Assembly (NCBI RefSeq): GCF_023111095.1
Contig: NZ_JALGYW010000016.1
Coordinates: 1 to 64,000 of the forward strand
DNA from: Maribellus sp. YY47
GTDB taxonomy: Bacteria > Bacteroidota > Bacteroidia > Bacteroidales > Prolixibacteraceae
Length of the DNA: 64,000 nt
Direction of reading: 5' to 3'
Positions 17,908-25,853 of the stretch are shown here, in pieces; the first letter of the stretch is position 1, and each line of letters begins with the position of its first letter. A program made the translations under genes and the position numbers. The notes beneath the pieces were generated by a model that saw only the letters and a program-made list of their open reading frames with translations, made no database searches and was not told the origin of the DNA.

Positions 17908-18786
17908 CTATTTTAATGCCCGTTTCCGAAACAGGGTCATTAACGATTTCACATAATCTTCGTTGGTATTGATGGCTACATAATCCACGCCGCATTTTTT
18001 GAACATTACGTCAAGGCGCGTGGTGTGCTTTCTCCACCAGTCGGAATACATATTTCGGGTTCTGCGCGAACTGCTGTCGACCCACACATAATCGCCGGTT
18101 TCGGCATCCTTTAGTTTGATCATCCCGATCGAAGGCAGCTCGGTTTCCCGTTCGTCGAAAATTTTCAGTGCCACCACATCGTGTTTGTTGTTCGCGATCG
18201 ACAAAGCCATTTCCAGCTCCTTGTTTTCGTCCATAAAATCGGAAATCACAAAGGCCGTGCAACGCTTTTTGATGGCGTTGGTGAGGTAACGAATGGCTTC
18301 GGTAATGTCGGTGCCGCGGTCTTCGGGCTGAAAATCGATCAACTCGCGAATGATGCGCAGAATATGGCTTTTCCCTTTTTTCGGCGGAATGAATTTCTCG
18401 ATTTTGTCCGAGAAAAAGATCACCCCGATTTTATCGTTGTTTTGAATCGCTGAAAACGAAAGCACGGCTGACAATTCGGTGATCACATTCTTTTTGAGTT
18501 TTTCAAAAGTTCCAAACTCGCGCGATCCGCTCACGTCGATCAGCAGCATAACCGTAAGTTCGCGTTCTTCTTCAAAAACCTTTACGTAGGGATGGTTGTA
18601 CCGGGCGGTCACATTCCAGTCGATGTTCCGGATGTCGTCGCCAAACTGGTATTCGCGAACTTCCGAAAAAGCCATACCCCGTCCTTTAAAGGCGCTGTGG
18701 TATTCTCCCGCAAAAATATTCCGCGAAAGCCCCCGCGTCTTGATCTCAATCTTCCGTACCTTTTTTAATAAATCCGTTGTTTCCAT
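17908..18786 (-). CDS. DUF58 domain protein of the MoxR-Bat operon
   Basis: A 292-residue soluble protein carrying the DUF58 signature (FAGEYHSAFKGRGMAFSEVREY, then GDDIRNIDWNVTARYNHPYVK) and a degenerate VWA-like fold with DVSGS and, later, ISDFMDENKE. DUF58 proteins co-occur with MoxR AAA+ ATPases and VWA proteins. The frame extends four codons upstream, but METTDLLKKV at 18786 fits better. It follows moxR by about 80 bp that contain short repeat fragments. Function is inferred from family and neighbourhood only. Confidence 0.9.
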   Translation of the reverse strand: METTDLLKKVRKIEIKTRGLSRNIFAGEYHSAFKGRGMAFSEVREYQFGDDIRNIDWNVTARYNHPYVKVFEEERELTVMLLIDVSGSREFGTFEKLKKNVITELSAVLSFSAIQNNDKIGVIFFSDKIEKFIPPKKGKSHILRIIRELIDFQPEDRGTDITEAIRYLTNAIKKRCTAFVISDFMDENKELEMALSIANNKHDVVALKIFDERETELPSIGMIKLKDAETGDYVWVDSSSRRTRNMYSDWWRKHTTRLDVMFKKCGVDYVAINTNEDYVKSLMTLFRKRALK

Positions 18787-18865
18787 ACCAGAGTTCAAAG
18801 TTTAAAGTTCAGCGTTCAACGCAGTGTTTGAACAACTGTTAACTGCGACTGTCAACTGCGACTCG

Positions 18866-19861
18866 TTACGGAACCTCAACCGTATTCAAAATGTCGGTAA
18901 TAATTTCTTCCGAAGTAATGTTGTTGGCTTCGGCTTCGTAGCTTAAACCAATACGGTGACGCAACACATCGGGACAAACCGCGCGCACATCTTCCGGAAT
19001 TACATAACCGCGGCGTTTGATAAACGCATAGGCTTTGGCGGCCTGTGCCAGGCTGATTCCCGCCCTTGGCGAAGCTCCGTACGAAATCATGCTCGCATAT
19101 TTCTCCAGTTTGTATTCCCTGGGTTCGCGGGTGGCAAACACAATGTCAACAATGTATTTCTGGATTTTTTCGTCCATGTACACATCTTTCACCACGTTGC
19201 GGGCTTTGATAATGTCTTCCGGTTTCAGAATGGTACTGGTTTCGGGGAACTGACGCAACAGGTTCTGGTTGATGATCTGGCGTTCTTCTTCCTTTTTCGG
19301 GTAGTTGATCACCACTTTCAGCATAAAACGGTCAACCTGTGCTTCGGGCAGCGGGTAAGTACCTTCCTGCTCGATCGGGTTCTGCGTAGCCATTACCAGG
19401 AAAGGCTCTTCCAGCTTAAAGGTGTTGTCGCTGATGGTAACCTGGCGTTCCTGCATGGCTTCGAGCAAGGCCGATTGCACTTTGGCGGGCGCACGGTTAA
19501 TCTCGTCGGCCAAAATAAAGTTGGCAAAGATCGGCCCCTTTTTTATGCTGAATTCTTCTTTTTTCTGACTGTAAATCATGGTTCCCAGCAAGTCGGCAGG
19601 CAACAGGTCGGGCGTAAACTGAATACGCGCGAACTTGGCGCTGATGGTTTGTGCCAGCGACTTAATGGCCAGCGTTTTTGCCAGCCCCGGTACACCTTCA
19701 AGTAAAATATGGCCGTTCGACAAAAGACCGATCATTAAACTTTCTACCAGGTGTTTCTGACCCACAATTACTTTGTTCATTTCCATGGTAACCATGTCGA
19801 CAAATGAACTTTCTTTCTGAATCCTTTCGTTCAATTCTTTAATATCAACTGCTTGATTCAT
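18866..19861 (-). CDS. moxR: MoxR-family AAA+ ATPase
   Basis: A 331-residue AAA+ ATPase with Walker A GVPGLAKT (about 56-63), Walker B ILADEINR, sensor ATQNPIEQEGTYPLPEAQ and an arginine-finger region DRFM. MoxR ATPases act as chaperone-like remodelling factors for VWA proteins, here encoded as BatA and BatB downstream. It is the first gene of the Bat operon. No exact TAnnTTTG promoter element was found upstream. Confidence 0.94.
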   Translation of the reverse strand: MNQAVDIKELNERIQKESSFVDMVTMEMNKVIVGQKHLVESLMIGLLSNGHILLEGVPGLAKTLAIKSLAQTISAKFARIQFTPDLLPADLLGTMIYSQKKEEFSIKKGPIFANFILADEINRAPAKVQSALLEAMQERQVTISDNTFKLEEPFLVMATQNPIEQEGTYPLPEAQVDRFMLKVVINYPKKEEERQIINQNLLRQFPETSTILKPEDIIKARNVVKDVYMDEKIQKYIVDIVFATREPREYKLEKYASMISYGASPRAGISLAQAAKAYAFIKRRGYVIPEDVRAVCPDVLRHRIGLSYEAEANNITSEEIITDILNTVEVP

Positions 19862-20240
19862 ATCTGTTTTGTATTAATCTTATTATTTGTTCAGAATTAT
19901 TTCGAGATTCTTCGGTTAAATGAGTTAAAGACTAAGATCAGCATATTCTTTAGTGTGCAATATCTAAATTTCGGTTGGAACAAGGTGCCGACTGAAATCT
20001 CAATATTTCTTCGCCTTTTGCGGGCTCATGACCAAAAAATCGATTCGCCTTTAAATTCGAAGCACGAAAATAAAGTTTTGAATAGATTTATTGTCCCTTA
20101 TTGTGTTAAAAAGTTTTAAGGATGGCGGTTAACAAAAGAAAGTTAAACACGGATGTTGCCCCCCGGAGTATAGCCTTTGCAGATGACAGTTTAAATTACA
20201 TTCAAATGTTTCGGAACCTTCTTTTTAGAGGAAAGAAATA
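19862..20240. other. Divergent intergenic region, no recognisable feature
   Basis: 379 bp between the divergent moxR and 20241 genes. I see no coding frame with gene-like character, no terminator and no exact promoter match; TATAGCCTTTGC near 20171 is one base longer than the -7 consensus spacing. Confidence 0.4.
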
Positions 20241-21305
20241 ATGAAGGTTTTCCTATCTTGGCACGCTGAAAAAATAAGGGGAGGCAGTTTTTTCATTTAT
20301 TTCTTAATCATAAAAGTAGTGTTGAAATTATTCTTTTCGGTATTTGTTTTTGTTCTATTGAGTGCTGCATGTTGGGCGCAGAGCAGTTTAAACGGCAATG
20401 AATCGTATTTCGAAAACAGCTTCTTCGAGGTGGAGCATATGAACGATGTCGATTTGCTTTTCCCCAAAGGATCAGACGATATGGCGTTTACCTCCTCGTT
20501 TCTGTTAAAGGGTTTTATTAACCAGAAAGAAAGCCGCAACAGGCTGTTGTCGTTTGGGATCCGCTCCGATTTGTACACCAAAAGAGTGTGGGACAATTAT
20601 TATTTCGATTATACCGGAAGACTTCATGTAAGCGAATATTTTACCGAAATCAGCACCGCCGAGGTTTCGATGGTGAAATTTTTCAAACGAAATTTTGGTT
20701 TACAATTGGCCGGGGGAGTGGGCTTGTTAAACAAAAAGAAAGCCATTCCCGGGTTGGCCTTGTGGATACAGGGCGGAAGCGATGGTGCCGGCGGTTTTCA
20801 CAAAATCCTGGACAATATGGGAAAACAGCACGGGCAAATTAATGTGGGCCGCGATACCCTGACTGCCTTTGTGGTGTTTAGTCCTTCGGTGGCCTATTAC
20901 CTGAATGTATTTACCCGGCAGGGGCGTGCCCCGCATACCCTGGTTAGCGAAATCGGCCTGAATGTATGTACGAAACGCAACGGCAACTGGGCCTATTTTA
21001 ATAACGATTTAAGCCTCCATATGCTGCGCTTTCAGCTTTTAAACCGTTTGTTTATGATGAACCTCACCGGTGCCGGAGATTTTCGCCTTCACCGGGCAGG
21101 ACTAAAACTCGATGCCCGCATCGGAACAGAGCTTTCATACGGGAGGGTTTCGTTCGGATACGAGATTACCAAACAATACGGCAAGGAAAACATCGACTGG
21201 GTGGATTATACCGACGACGAAAATTTGTATAAACTCTACCTCAAAGTACGCTTAGGAAAGCACCGGTCGGCCTATTTCGATCCCGGAAAAGATAAGGCGA
21301 TGTAG
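20241..21305 (+). CDS. Predicted outer-membrane protein, possibly LpxR-like
   Basis: A 354-residue protein with an unusually long N-region (25 residues) before a signal peptide core, KLFFSVFVFVLLSAACWAQ. A GTG at codon 27 or TTG at codon 28 could be the true start and would give a normal signal peptide. The mature part has alternating aromatic beta-strand patterns suggestive of a barrel. EVEHMNDVDLLFPKGSDDM followed by a strand-rich segment and a GFHKILDN-type stretch recalls lipid A deacylase LpxR (DUF2219), but this is a weak resemblance read by eye. It is a lone gene with the repeat array directly after it. Confidence 0.55.
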   Translation: MKVFLSWHAEKIRGGSFFIYFLIIKVVLKLFFSVFVFVLLSAACWAQSSLNGNESYFENSFFEVEHMNDVDLLFPKGSDDMAFTSSFLLKGFINQKESRNRLLSFGIRSDLYTKRVWDNYYFDYTGRLHVSEYFTEISTAEVSMVKFFKRNFGLQLAGGVGLLNKKKAIPGLALWIQGGSDGAGGFHKILDNMGKQHGQINVGRDTLTAFVVFSPSVAYYLNVFTRQGRAPHTLVSEIGLNVCTKRNGNWAYFNNDLSLHMLRFQLLNRLFMMNLTGAGDFRLHRAGLKLDARIGTELSYGRVSFGYEITKQYGKENIDWVDYTDDENLYKLYLKVRLGKHRSAYFDPGKDKAM

Positions 21306-22210
21306 TTTAGAGTTCAGGGTTTAAAGTTCAGAGTTGAGTTCGTGGCGAATTTACAATTTCACAATTTAGCCATTTCTTCGCTCTCTGCTCCATGCTCCAT
21401 GCCCTTCAAGTTCAAAGTTCAGGGTTTAAAGTTCAGAGTTAGTTCGTGGCGTATTTACAATTTATCAATTTTACAATTTAGCCATTTCTTCGTGTAAAGA
21501 GTTGGCTTCGGTCTCCGTCCGTTCGTCAACGGTCGGCTCCCTCGCCATGACGCCCAATACGGGGTGTTCCGGCAGCGGACAGCAGCCGACAATCTCCAGT
21601 CACGACACCTTGTGTCCGCTGCCCCATGAAAATAGAAAGGAACGTCTTTGCGATTCGTCGGTCAGCCGACCGGCGGAGAAGCAATCTCATAAGAGCGTGC
21701 TGCTTTATTGTGCATACTGCCTGCTTCGCCCTTCGAGTTCAAAGTTCAGGGTTTAAAGTTCAGAGTTAGTTAGTAGCGAATTTACAATTTATCAATTTCA
21801 CAGTTTAGCCATACTTCGCTTTGCTCTCTGCTCCATGCTCTTCGCCCTTCGAGTTCAAAGTTCAGGGTTTAAAGTTCAGAGTTAGTTCGTGGCGTGTTTG
21901 CAATTTATCAATTTCACAATTTAGCCACTGCTTCGCTCTCTGCTCCATGCTCTTTGCCCTTCGAGTTCAAAGTTCAGGGTTTAAAGTTCAGAGTTAGTTC
22001 GTGGCGTGTTTGCAATTTATCAATTTTACAATTTAGCCATTGCTTCGCTCTCTGCTCTCTGCTCCATGCTCTTTGCCCTTCGAGTTCAAAGTTCAGGGTT
22101 TAAAGTTCAGAGTTAGTTCGTGGCGTGTTTACAATTTATCAATTTTACAATTTAGCCATTTCTTCGCTCTCTGCCCCATGCCCTTCGCTCTCTGCCCTCA
22201 TCTCCCTGCT
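21306..22210 (+). repeat. Array of about 112-bp direct repeats
   Basis: Each unit starts GTTCAAAGTTCAGGGTTTAA, continues with GTTCAGAGTTAGTTCGTGGC, then CAATTTATCAATTT, ACAATTTAGCCAT and a pyrimidine-rich TCTCTGCTCCATGCTC stretch. Units begin near 21311 (partial), 21410, 21737, 21853, 21965 and 22084, spaced 112 to 119 bp where uninterrupted. A second array lies at 24586-24887, and fragments occur at 18792-18815 and 34680-34728. The array has no gene-like frame; translated products are just the repeat in different frames. Confidence 0.85.
21493..21735. repeat. Unrelated insert within the 112-bp repeat array
   Basis: About 243 bp interrupts the second repeat unit. It is GC-richer and contains CTCGCCATGACG and GCGATTCGTCGGTCAGCCGA, resembling the rRNA-independent 'CGCAATGACG' dispersed repeats common in Bacteroidota. 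No gene is visible. It looks like one repeat element nested in another. Confidence 0.5.
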
Positions 22211-22398
22211 CAACAACACTTTATTGCCTATTGCGAGGTTTAAAAAGCTTCGCTACTTTTATAAGCATTAGTTTATCATCTTAACCCGGGCCACAGCAAT
22301 TGTCGGATTTTTTAGGAGAAGGAGCCCCAACTCGAAACAGTTATTACACTTTTAATGATGAGTAGTATGAATTGTTACCGAATTAATAAAAACACATT

Positions 22399-23448
22399 AT
22401 GGAAATTCTAGCTAAACTGAAAGTCTTGTCCGAGAAAATCGACACGATGAAAAATCAAATCCAGACGGAAGAAGCAACCAAAACAGCTTTTACCTTACCT
22501 TTTATCAATTTGTTGGGCTACGATATTTTCAACCCGATGGAAGTAGTGCCCGAGTTTACTGCCGACATAGGACTAAAAAAAGGCGAAAAAGTGGATTACG
22601 CTATATTTCAGAACGGAGCCCCGATTTTAATCATTGAATGTAAGCACTGGCAGGAAGATTTGAATGTGCACAATTCGCAGCTGTTTCGGTATTTTCATGT
22701 CACAAAGGCAAGATTTGCATTGCTGACCAACGGCATTGAATACCGCTTTTATACCGACCTGGAAGAGGCCAATAAAATGGATGAAAAACCATTCCTGGAG
22801 TTTAACATCACGCAGCTGAAAGATTCGGTGGTGAGCGAGATTGTAAAGTTTCATAAGTCTAATTTCGATGAAGAGAAGATATTCTCCAACGCCAGTTCGC
22901 TGAAATATACCAAAGAGATCCGGAAGGTTTTTAACCAGGAACTGGCCGAACCCAGCGATGAATTTGTACGGTTTTTTGCATCGAAAGTGTACAACGGGAG
23001 GCTCACCGAAAAAGTAATGGTACAATTTAAGGAACTGGTGCAAAAAGCCACTAACCAGCAAATAAGCGAGCGGGTTAACGATCGGCTTCAGAGTGCGCTA
23101 AACAAGGAAGAAGAAAAACAGACCGAACAGGAAATTCCGGTTGTAGAAGATGAAAACAAAGTAATTACCACCGAGGAGGAAATGGAGGCTTTCAGGATCG
23201 TGGTGGCTATTTTAAGAAGAAAGATTGGCAAGGAACGAATTTCTGCACGCGATACCCAGTCGTATTTTGGGGTGCTGCTCGACGATAATAACCGCAAGCC
23301 CATCTGCCGGCTGCACTTTAACAGCAGCAACAACTACATCGGTTTATTCGATGCCAACAAAAAGGAAACCCGGCACCCGCTCGGGAGCCTCGACGATATT
23401 TACGATTTCGAAAAACAGTTGTTGGAAACGGTTGGGTATTATGAATAG
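22399..23448 (+). CDS. HsdR N-terminal-type restriction endonuclease-like protein
   Basis: A 349-residue protein whose first 170 residues match the HSDR_N fold: a PD-(D/E)xK site with Asp66 (KVDYAIF), Glu80 and Lys82 (LIIECKHW), preceded by the conserved GYDIFNPMEVVPEF. The middle is helical with an acidic linker (about 230-265), and the C-terminal domain (265-349, RISARDTQSYFGVLLDD and RPICRLHF) is a small alpha/beta domain often fused to HSDR_N. There is no helicase, methylase or specificity gene nearby, so this is a stand-alone relative, not a type I system. Its role, possibly in defence, is unknown. It sits between two repeat arrays. Confidence 0.82.
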   Translation: MEILAKLKVLSEKIDTMKNQIQTEEATKTAFTLPFINLLGYDIFNPMEVVPEFTADIGLKKGEKVDYAIFQNGAPILIIECKHWQEDLNVHNSQLFRYFHVTKARFALLTNGIEYRFYTDLEEANKMDEKPFLEFNITQLKDSVVSEIVKFHKSNFDEEKIFSNASSLKYTKEIRKVFNQELAEPSDEFVRFFASKVYNGRLTEKVMVQFKELVQKATNQQISERVNDRLQSALNKEEEKQTEQEIPVVEDENKVITTEEEMEAFRIVVAILRRKIGKERISARDTQSYFGVLLDDNNRKPICRLHFNSSNNYIGLFDANKKETRHPLGSLDDIYDFEKQLLETVGYYE

Positions 23449-23580
23449 AAAATAATCACTTTCAGATGTTGTGAATCATCTCAAAATAAAAAAACAACGG
23501 CATAAAATACAATAACGACCCAAAGCTGCCCGTCATTGAGGCTTCGGAATGGAAAAACGACCCGAAATACCGCCCAGCAA

Positions 23581-23724
23581 GCGGAAGGAGTGCATGGGAG
23601 GCGGAAGGAAAGGATGGGAGGCCGGAAGGAACCGACGGTAGGCGCGAAGGGATGCACGGGAGCGCGAAGGAACGGACGGGAGAACGGAAGGAACGCATGG
23701 TAAGTGGGAAGGAACGCACGGGAG
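23581..23724 (+). repeat. Purine-rich 20-bp tandem repeat, about seven copies
   Basis: Seven units of 20-22 bp with consensus near GCGGAAGGAACGCACGGGAG start at about 23581, 23601, 23621, 23642, 23663, 23683 and 23705, with a partial eighth. The plus strand is almost free of T, giving strong purine asymmetry and many GG/GGG runs. It lies 94 bp before the start of the 218-residue gene. It could form G-rich secondary structure in DNA or RNA. An open plus frame (23490-23774) without an early ATG crosses it, and minus-strand frames read a seven-residue Pro/Ser/Phe period, which I treat as by-products of the repeat. Confidence 0.8.
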
Positions 23725-23817
23725 GCACGAAGCCGTGCCCCGGAATACTGAAAAGAAGCCGCTTTGCCGCATAGGGCAGGCGGTGCCAGATAAACACTTA
23801 AATTAAAACGATTTACT

Positions 23818-24474
23818 ATGGTAACCAACACAAAAACATCGGAAGCGTCGAGCCTCGAACAATGGAGGGTGGCGCTTGAAAATGCAACGCAACAGCCCCA
23901 GATCGCTACGCTGATCGGGGAAATGGGGTACGACTCCACCGTTATTGAACAGGGAAAGAACCTGCTGACCGAAACCCGCACCTTGTACGATGCGAACAAA
24001 ACCGAAGACGACGAAACCACCGAAGCTTCGGAGGCCTTTAAAAACGCGCGTAACGAACTCTCAAAACTTTATACCCGGCACCGGAAAAGAGCCCGGGTGG
24101 TTTTCCTCGACGAAGTGGTGCTGCTTCGCCGGCTGGCGCTCGACACAGATGTGCCGCGGCCCTATGTAAAATGGCTGGAAGCGGTTAAGAAATTTTACGC
24201 TGAAGCGGCCGATAGAGAAATTCAAACGCGGCTGGCCCTGCTGAAAATAACGCCCGAAGAAATTACGGCGGCTACCGACCTGATTGCCGTGGTGGAAGCC
24301 GCCCGCGCCAATTACCTGCGCGAAGCGGGCGAGTCGCAGGATGCCACTAAAATAAAAGACGAGGCGATGAACCGGATGGCCAACTGGATGAGCCGGTTTT
24401 ATTCCGTGGCACGCATCGCACTCGAAGATAATCCGCAGTTGCTCGAAGTACTCGGCAAACCTGTAAAAAGTTAG
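23818..24474 (+). CDS. Helical hypothetical protein of the accessory cassette
   Basis: A 218-residue, probably all-alpha, soluble protein with no signal peptide. Visible blocks are EQWRVALENATQQPQIATLI, RRLALDTDVPRPYVKW and a C-terminal VARIALEDNPQLLEVLGKPV. The tail pattern (an aliphatic-Asp-x-Pro-Gln-Leu-Leu-Glu-x-Leu-Gly end) recurs in uncharacterised bacterial proteins I have seen, but I know no function. An intrinsic terminator follows at 24542. The gene lies after the nuclease gene in the same orientation with the 20-bp repeat in between, so a shared function is possible but unproven. Confidence 0.7.
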   Translation: MVTNTKTSEASSLEQWRVALENATQQPQIATLIGEMGYDSTVIEQGKNLLTETRTLYDANKTEDDETTEASEAFKNARNELSKLYTRHRKRARVVFLDEVVLLRRLALDTDVPRPYVKWLEAVKKFYAEAADREIQTRLALLKITPEEITAATDLIAVVEAARANYLREAGESQDATKIKDEAMNRMANWMSRFYSVARIALEDNPQLLEVLGKPVKS

Positions 24475-24541
24475 TATTTGTTGGGGGTATACATGGGAAA
24501 GACCGTGAAAGTGATCCTTTCCGGTCAGCGTTTTCGCTTAA

Positions 24542-24572
24542 GCCGTCCTTTCCGTTAGGGCGGCTTTTCTTT
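24542..24572 (+). terminator. Intrinsic terminator of the cassette gene
   Basis: Arms GCCGTCCT and AGGGCGGC pair over 8 bp (one G-U) around TTCCGTT, followed by TTTTCTTT. It lies 68 bp after the stop of the helical hypothetical gene. Confidence 0.85.
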
Positions 24573-24585
24573 GCCGCTTCTCAGA

Positions 24586-24887
24586 GTTCAAAGGGAAAAG
24601 TTCAAAGTTCAGGGTTTAAAGTTCAGAGTTAGTTCGTGGCATATTTACAATTTATCAATTTCACAGTTTAGCCATTTTCTCATTCTTCCCGCTTTGCCCT
24701 CTGCTCCATGCTCTCTGCTCTCTGCCCTTGTAGTTCAAAGTTCAGGGTTTAAAGTTCAGAGTTAGTTTGTGGCATATTTACAATTTATCAATTTCACAGT
24801 TTAGCCATACTTCGCTTTGCCCTCTGCTCCATGCTCCATGCTCCATGCCCTTTGCCCTTCGCCCTCTGCTCTTCTCCCTGCCAATAA
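24586..24887 (+). repeat. Second array of the 112-bp repeat family
   Basis: Two units, beginning near 24602 and 24731, carry the same GTTCAAAGTTCAGGGTTTAA head and CAATTTATCAATTT core as the array at 21306-22210, in the same orientation. With the first array it brackets the nuclease and hypothetical genes. The truA promoter element follows directly. Confidence 0.85.
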
Positions 24888-24892
24888 AATAT

Positions 24893-24900
24893 TACCTTTG
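24893..24900 (+). promoter_or_regulatory. Bacteroidota -7 element of truA
   Basis: TACCTTTG matches TAnnTTTG exactly, 17 bp before the truA start codon. It begins right after the pyrimidine-rich end of the repeat array; no convincing -33 element is seen. Confidence 0.5.
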
Positions 24901-24917
24901 CGCAAAAGCAGGAAAGC

Positions 24918-25679
24918 ATGTCACACCGGTATTTTTTACAACTGAGTTACAACGGCACACGTTACCATGGCTGGCAGATTCAGCCCAATGCGGTGTCGGT
25001 GCAGGAAACGATCGAAAAGGCGCTGTCGACACTATTGCGCGAGTCGGTGGCGGTTGTTGGCGCCGGGCGCACCGATACGGGAGTACATGCTTCGTACTTC
25101 ATCCTGCATTTCGATTTGCAAAAGCCTGTTCCCAGCGGGCACGACCTGGTGTACAAGCTCAACAGCTTTTTGCCCAACGATATTGCGGTACAACGCTGCT
25201 GGCCCGTGAGCGAAGAAGCGCACGCCCGTTTTAGCGCCACTTCGCGTACTTATCACTACTTCATAACTACCGAGAAAGATCCTTTCTCCATTGAGACAGC
25301 CTATCGTTACACGCTTCCGCTGGATGTGGATAAAATGAATGAAGCGGCAGAAACACTTTTCCAGTACGAAGATTTTACCAGCTTTAGCCGCCTTCACACC
25401 GATGTAAAAACCAATAATTGCAAAATTTACCAGGCCGAGTGGAAAAGAGAAGGCACCGGGTTGGTGTTTGTCGTAAAAGCCGACCGCTTTCTCCGGAACA
25501 TGGTGCGGGCCATTGTGGGCACCCTGCTCGAAGTGGGTAAGGGAAAGCTTTCGGTAGAGGGCTTTCAACAAATCATCGAACTACAGGACCGCGGCGCTGC
25601 AGGGGCTTCTGCACCCGCACACGGTTTGTTTTTGGTGGATATTGAATATCCCGAAGCAATGATCAATTCAAAAATGTAG
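24918..25679 (+). CDS. truA: tRNA pseudouridine synthase A
   Basis: Converts uridines at positions 38-40 of tRNA anticodon stem-loops to pseudouridine. The 253-residue protein has the N-terminal [14 protein letters not shown], the catalytic Asp in [11 protein letters not shown] (about residue 52), DFTSFSR and the C-terminal [17 protein letters not shown]. Length fits bacterial TruA. It is a single-gene unit: a -7 promoter element precedes it and a bidirectional terminator follows. Confidence 0.95.
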   Translation: MSHRYFLQLSYNGTRYHGWQIQPNAVSVQETIEKALSTLLRESVAVVGAGRTDTGVHASYFILHFDLQKPVPSGHDLVYKLNSFLPNDIAVQRCWPVSEEAHARFSATSRTYHYFITTEKDPFSIETAYRYTLPLDVDKMNEAAETLFQYEDFTSFSRLHTDVKTNNCKIYQAEWKREGTGLVFVVKADRFLRNMVRAIVGTLLEVGKGKLSVEGFQQIIELQDRGAAGASAPAHGLFLVDIEYPEAMINSKM

Positions 25680-25683
25680 GAAT

Positions 25684-25727
25684 AGCTGCAAGCTATGAGC
25701 TTTTGGCCATGAGTCATGAGCTGTAAG
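25684..25727. repeat. Short AGCTGCAAGCT/ATGAGCT dispersed repeat
   Basis: Degenerate alternating AGCTGCAAGCTATGAGC and ATGAGTCATGAGCT words after truA, related to those at 13773-13805. No gene is present. Confidence 0.45.
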
Positions 25728-25811
25728 TTGCTGACAAACTGCTGTTTTTCATCCTTATTCAATCCTAAGCTATAAATGGTTAGAGCAAAAAGGGTGAAAA
25801 TCTGTGAAATT

Positions 25812-25847
25812 AAAAGGCCCGGAAGAGTCAATTCTTTCGGGCCTTTT
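25812..25847. terminator. Bidirectional terminator between truA and the lipoprotein gene
   Basis: AAAAGGCCCGGAAGA (25812-25826) pairs with TCTTTCGGGCCTTTT (25833-25847) with one mismatch. A and T runs on both sides let it end both convergent genes. Confidence 0.88.
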
Positions 25848-25853
25848 ATTGCA

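Noticed and set aside
21306-22210. CRISPR array
   Set aside because: Repeat units are about 112 bp and adjacent with no unique spacers, and no cas gene is present.
21502-22243. Several small plus-strand frames within the 112-bp repeat array
   Set aside because: Their products repeat the same words because they translate the repeat in different frames; no promoter or ribosome site supports them.
22399-23448. Type I restriction-modification locus
   Set aside because: Only an HSDR_N-type protein is present; helicase, methylase and specificity subunits are missing on both sides.
23581-23724. CRISPR array made of the 20-bp units
   Set aside because: Units follow each other directly without spacers and are degenerate.
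23490-23774. Open plus-strand frame across the 20-bp tandem repeat, with protein-like text such as LPVIEASEWKNDPKYRPASG
   Set aside because: No ATG occurs before the repeat, no ribosome site is seen, and the rest of the frame is just the translated repeat. It is more likely a repeat by-product or an old remnant.
23462-24020. Minus-strand frames with Pro/Ser/Phe repeats opposite the nuclease cassette
   Set aside because: They arise from the 20-bp repeat read on the other strand and overlap the 218-residue gene, which has far better coding character.
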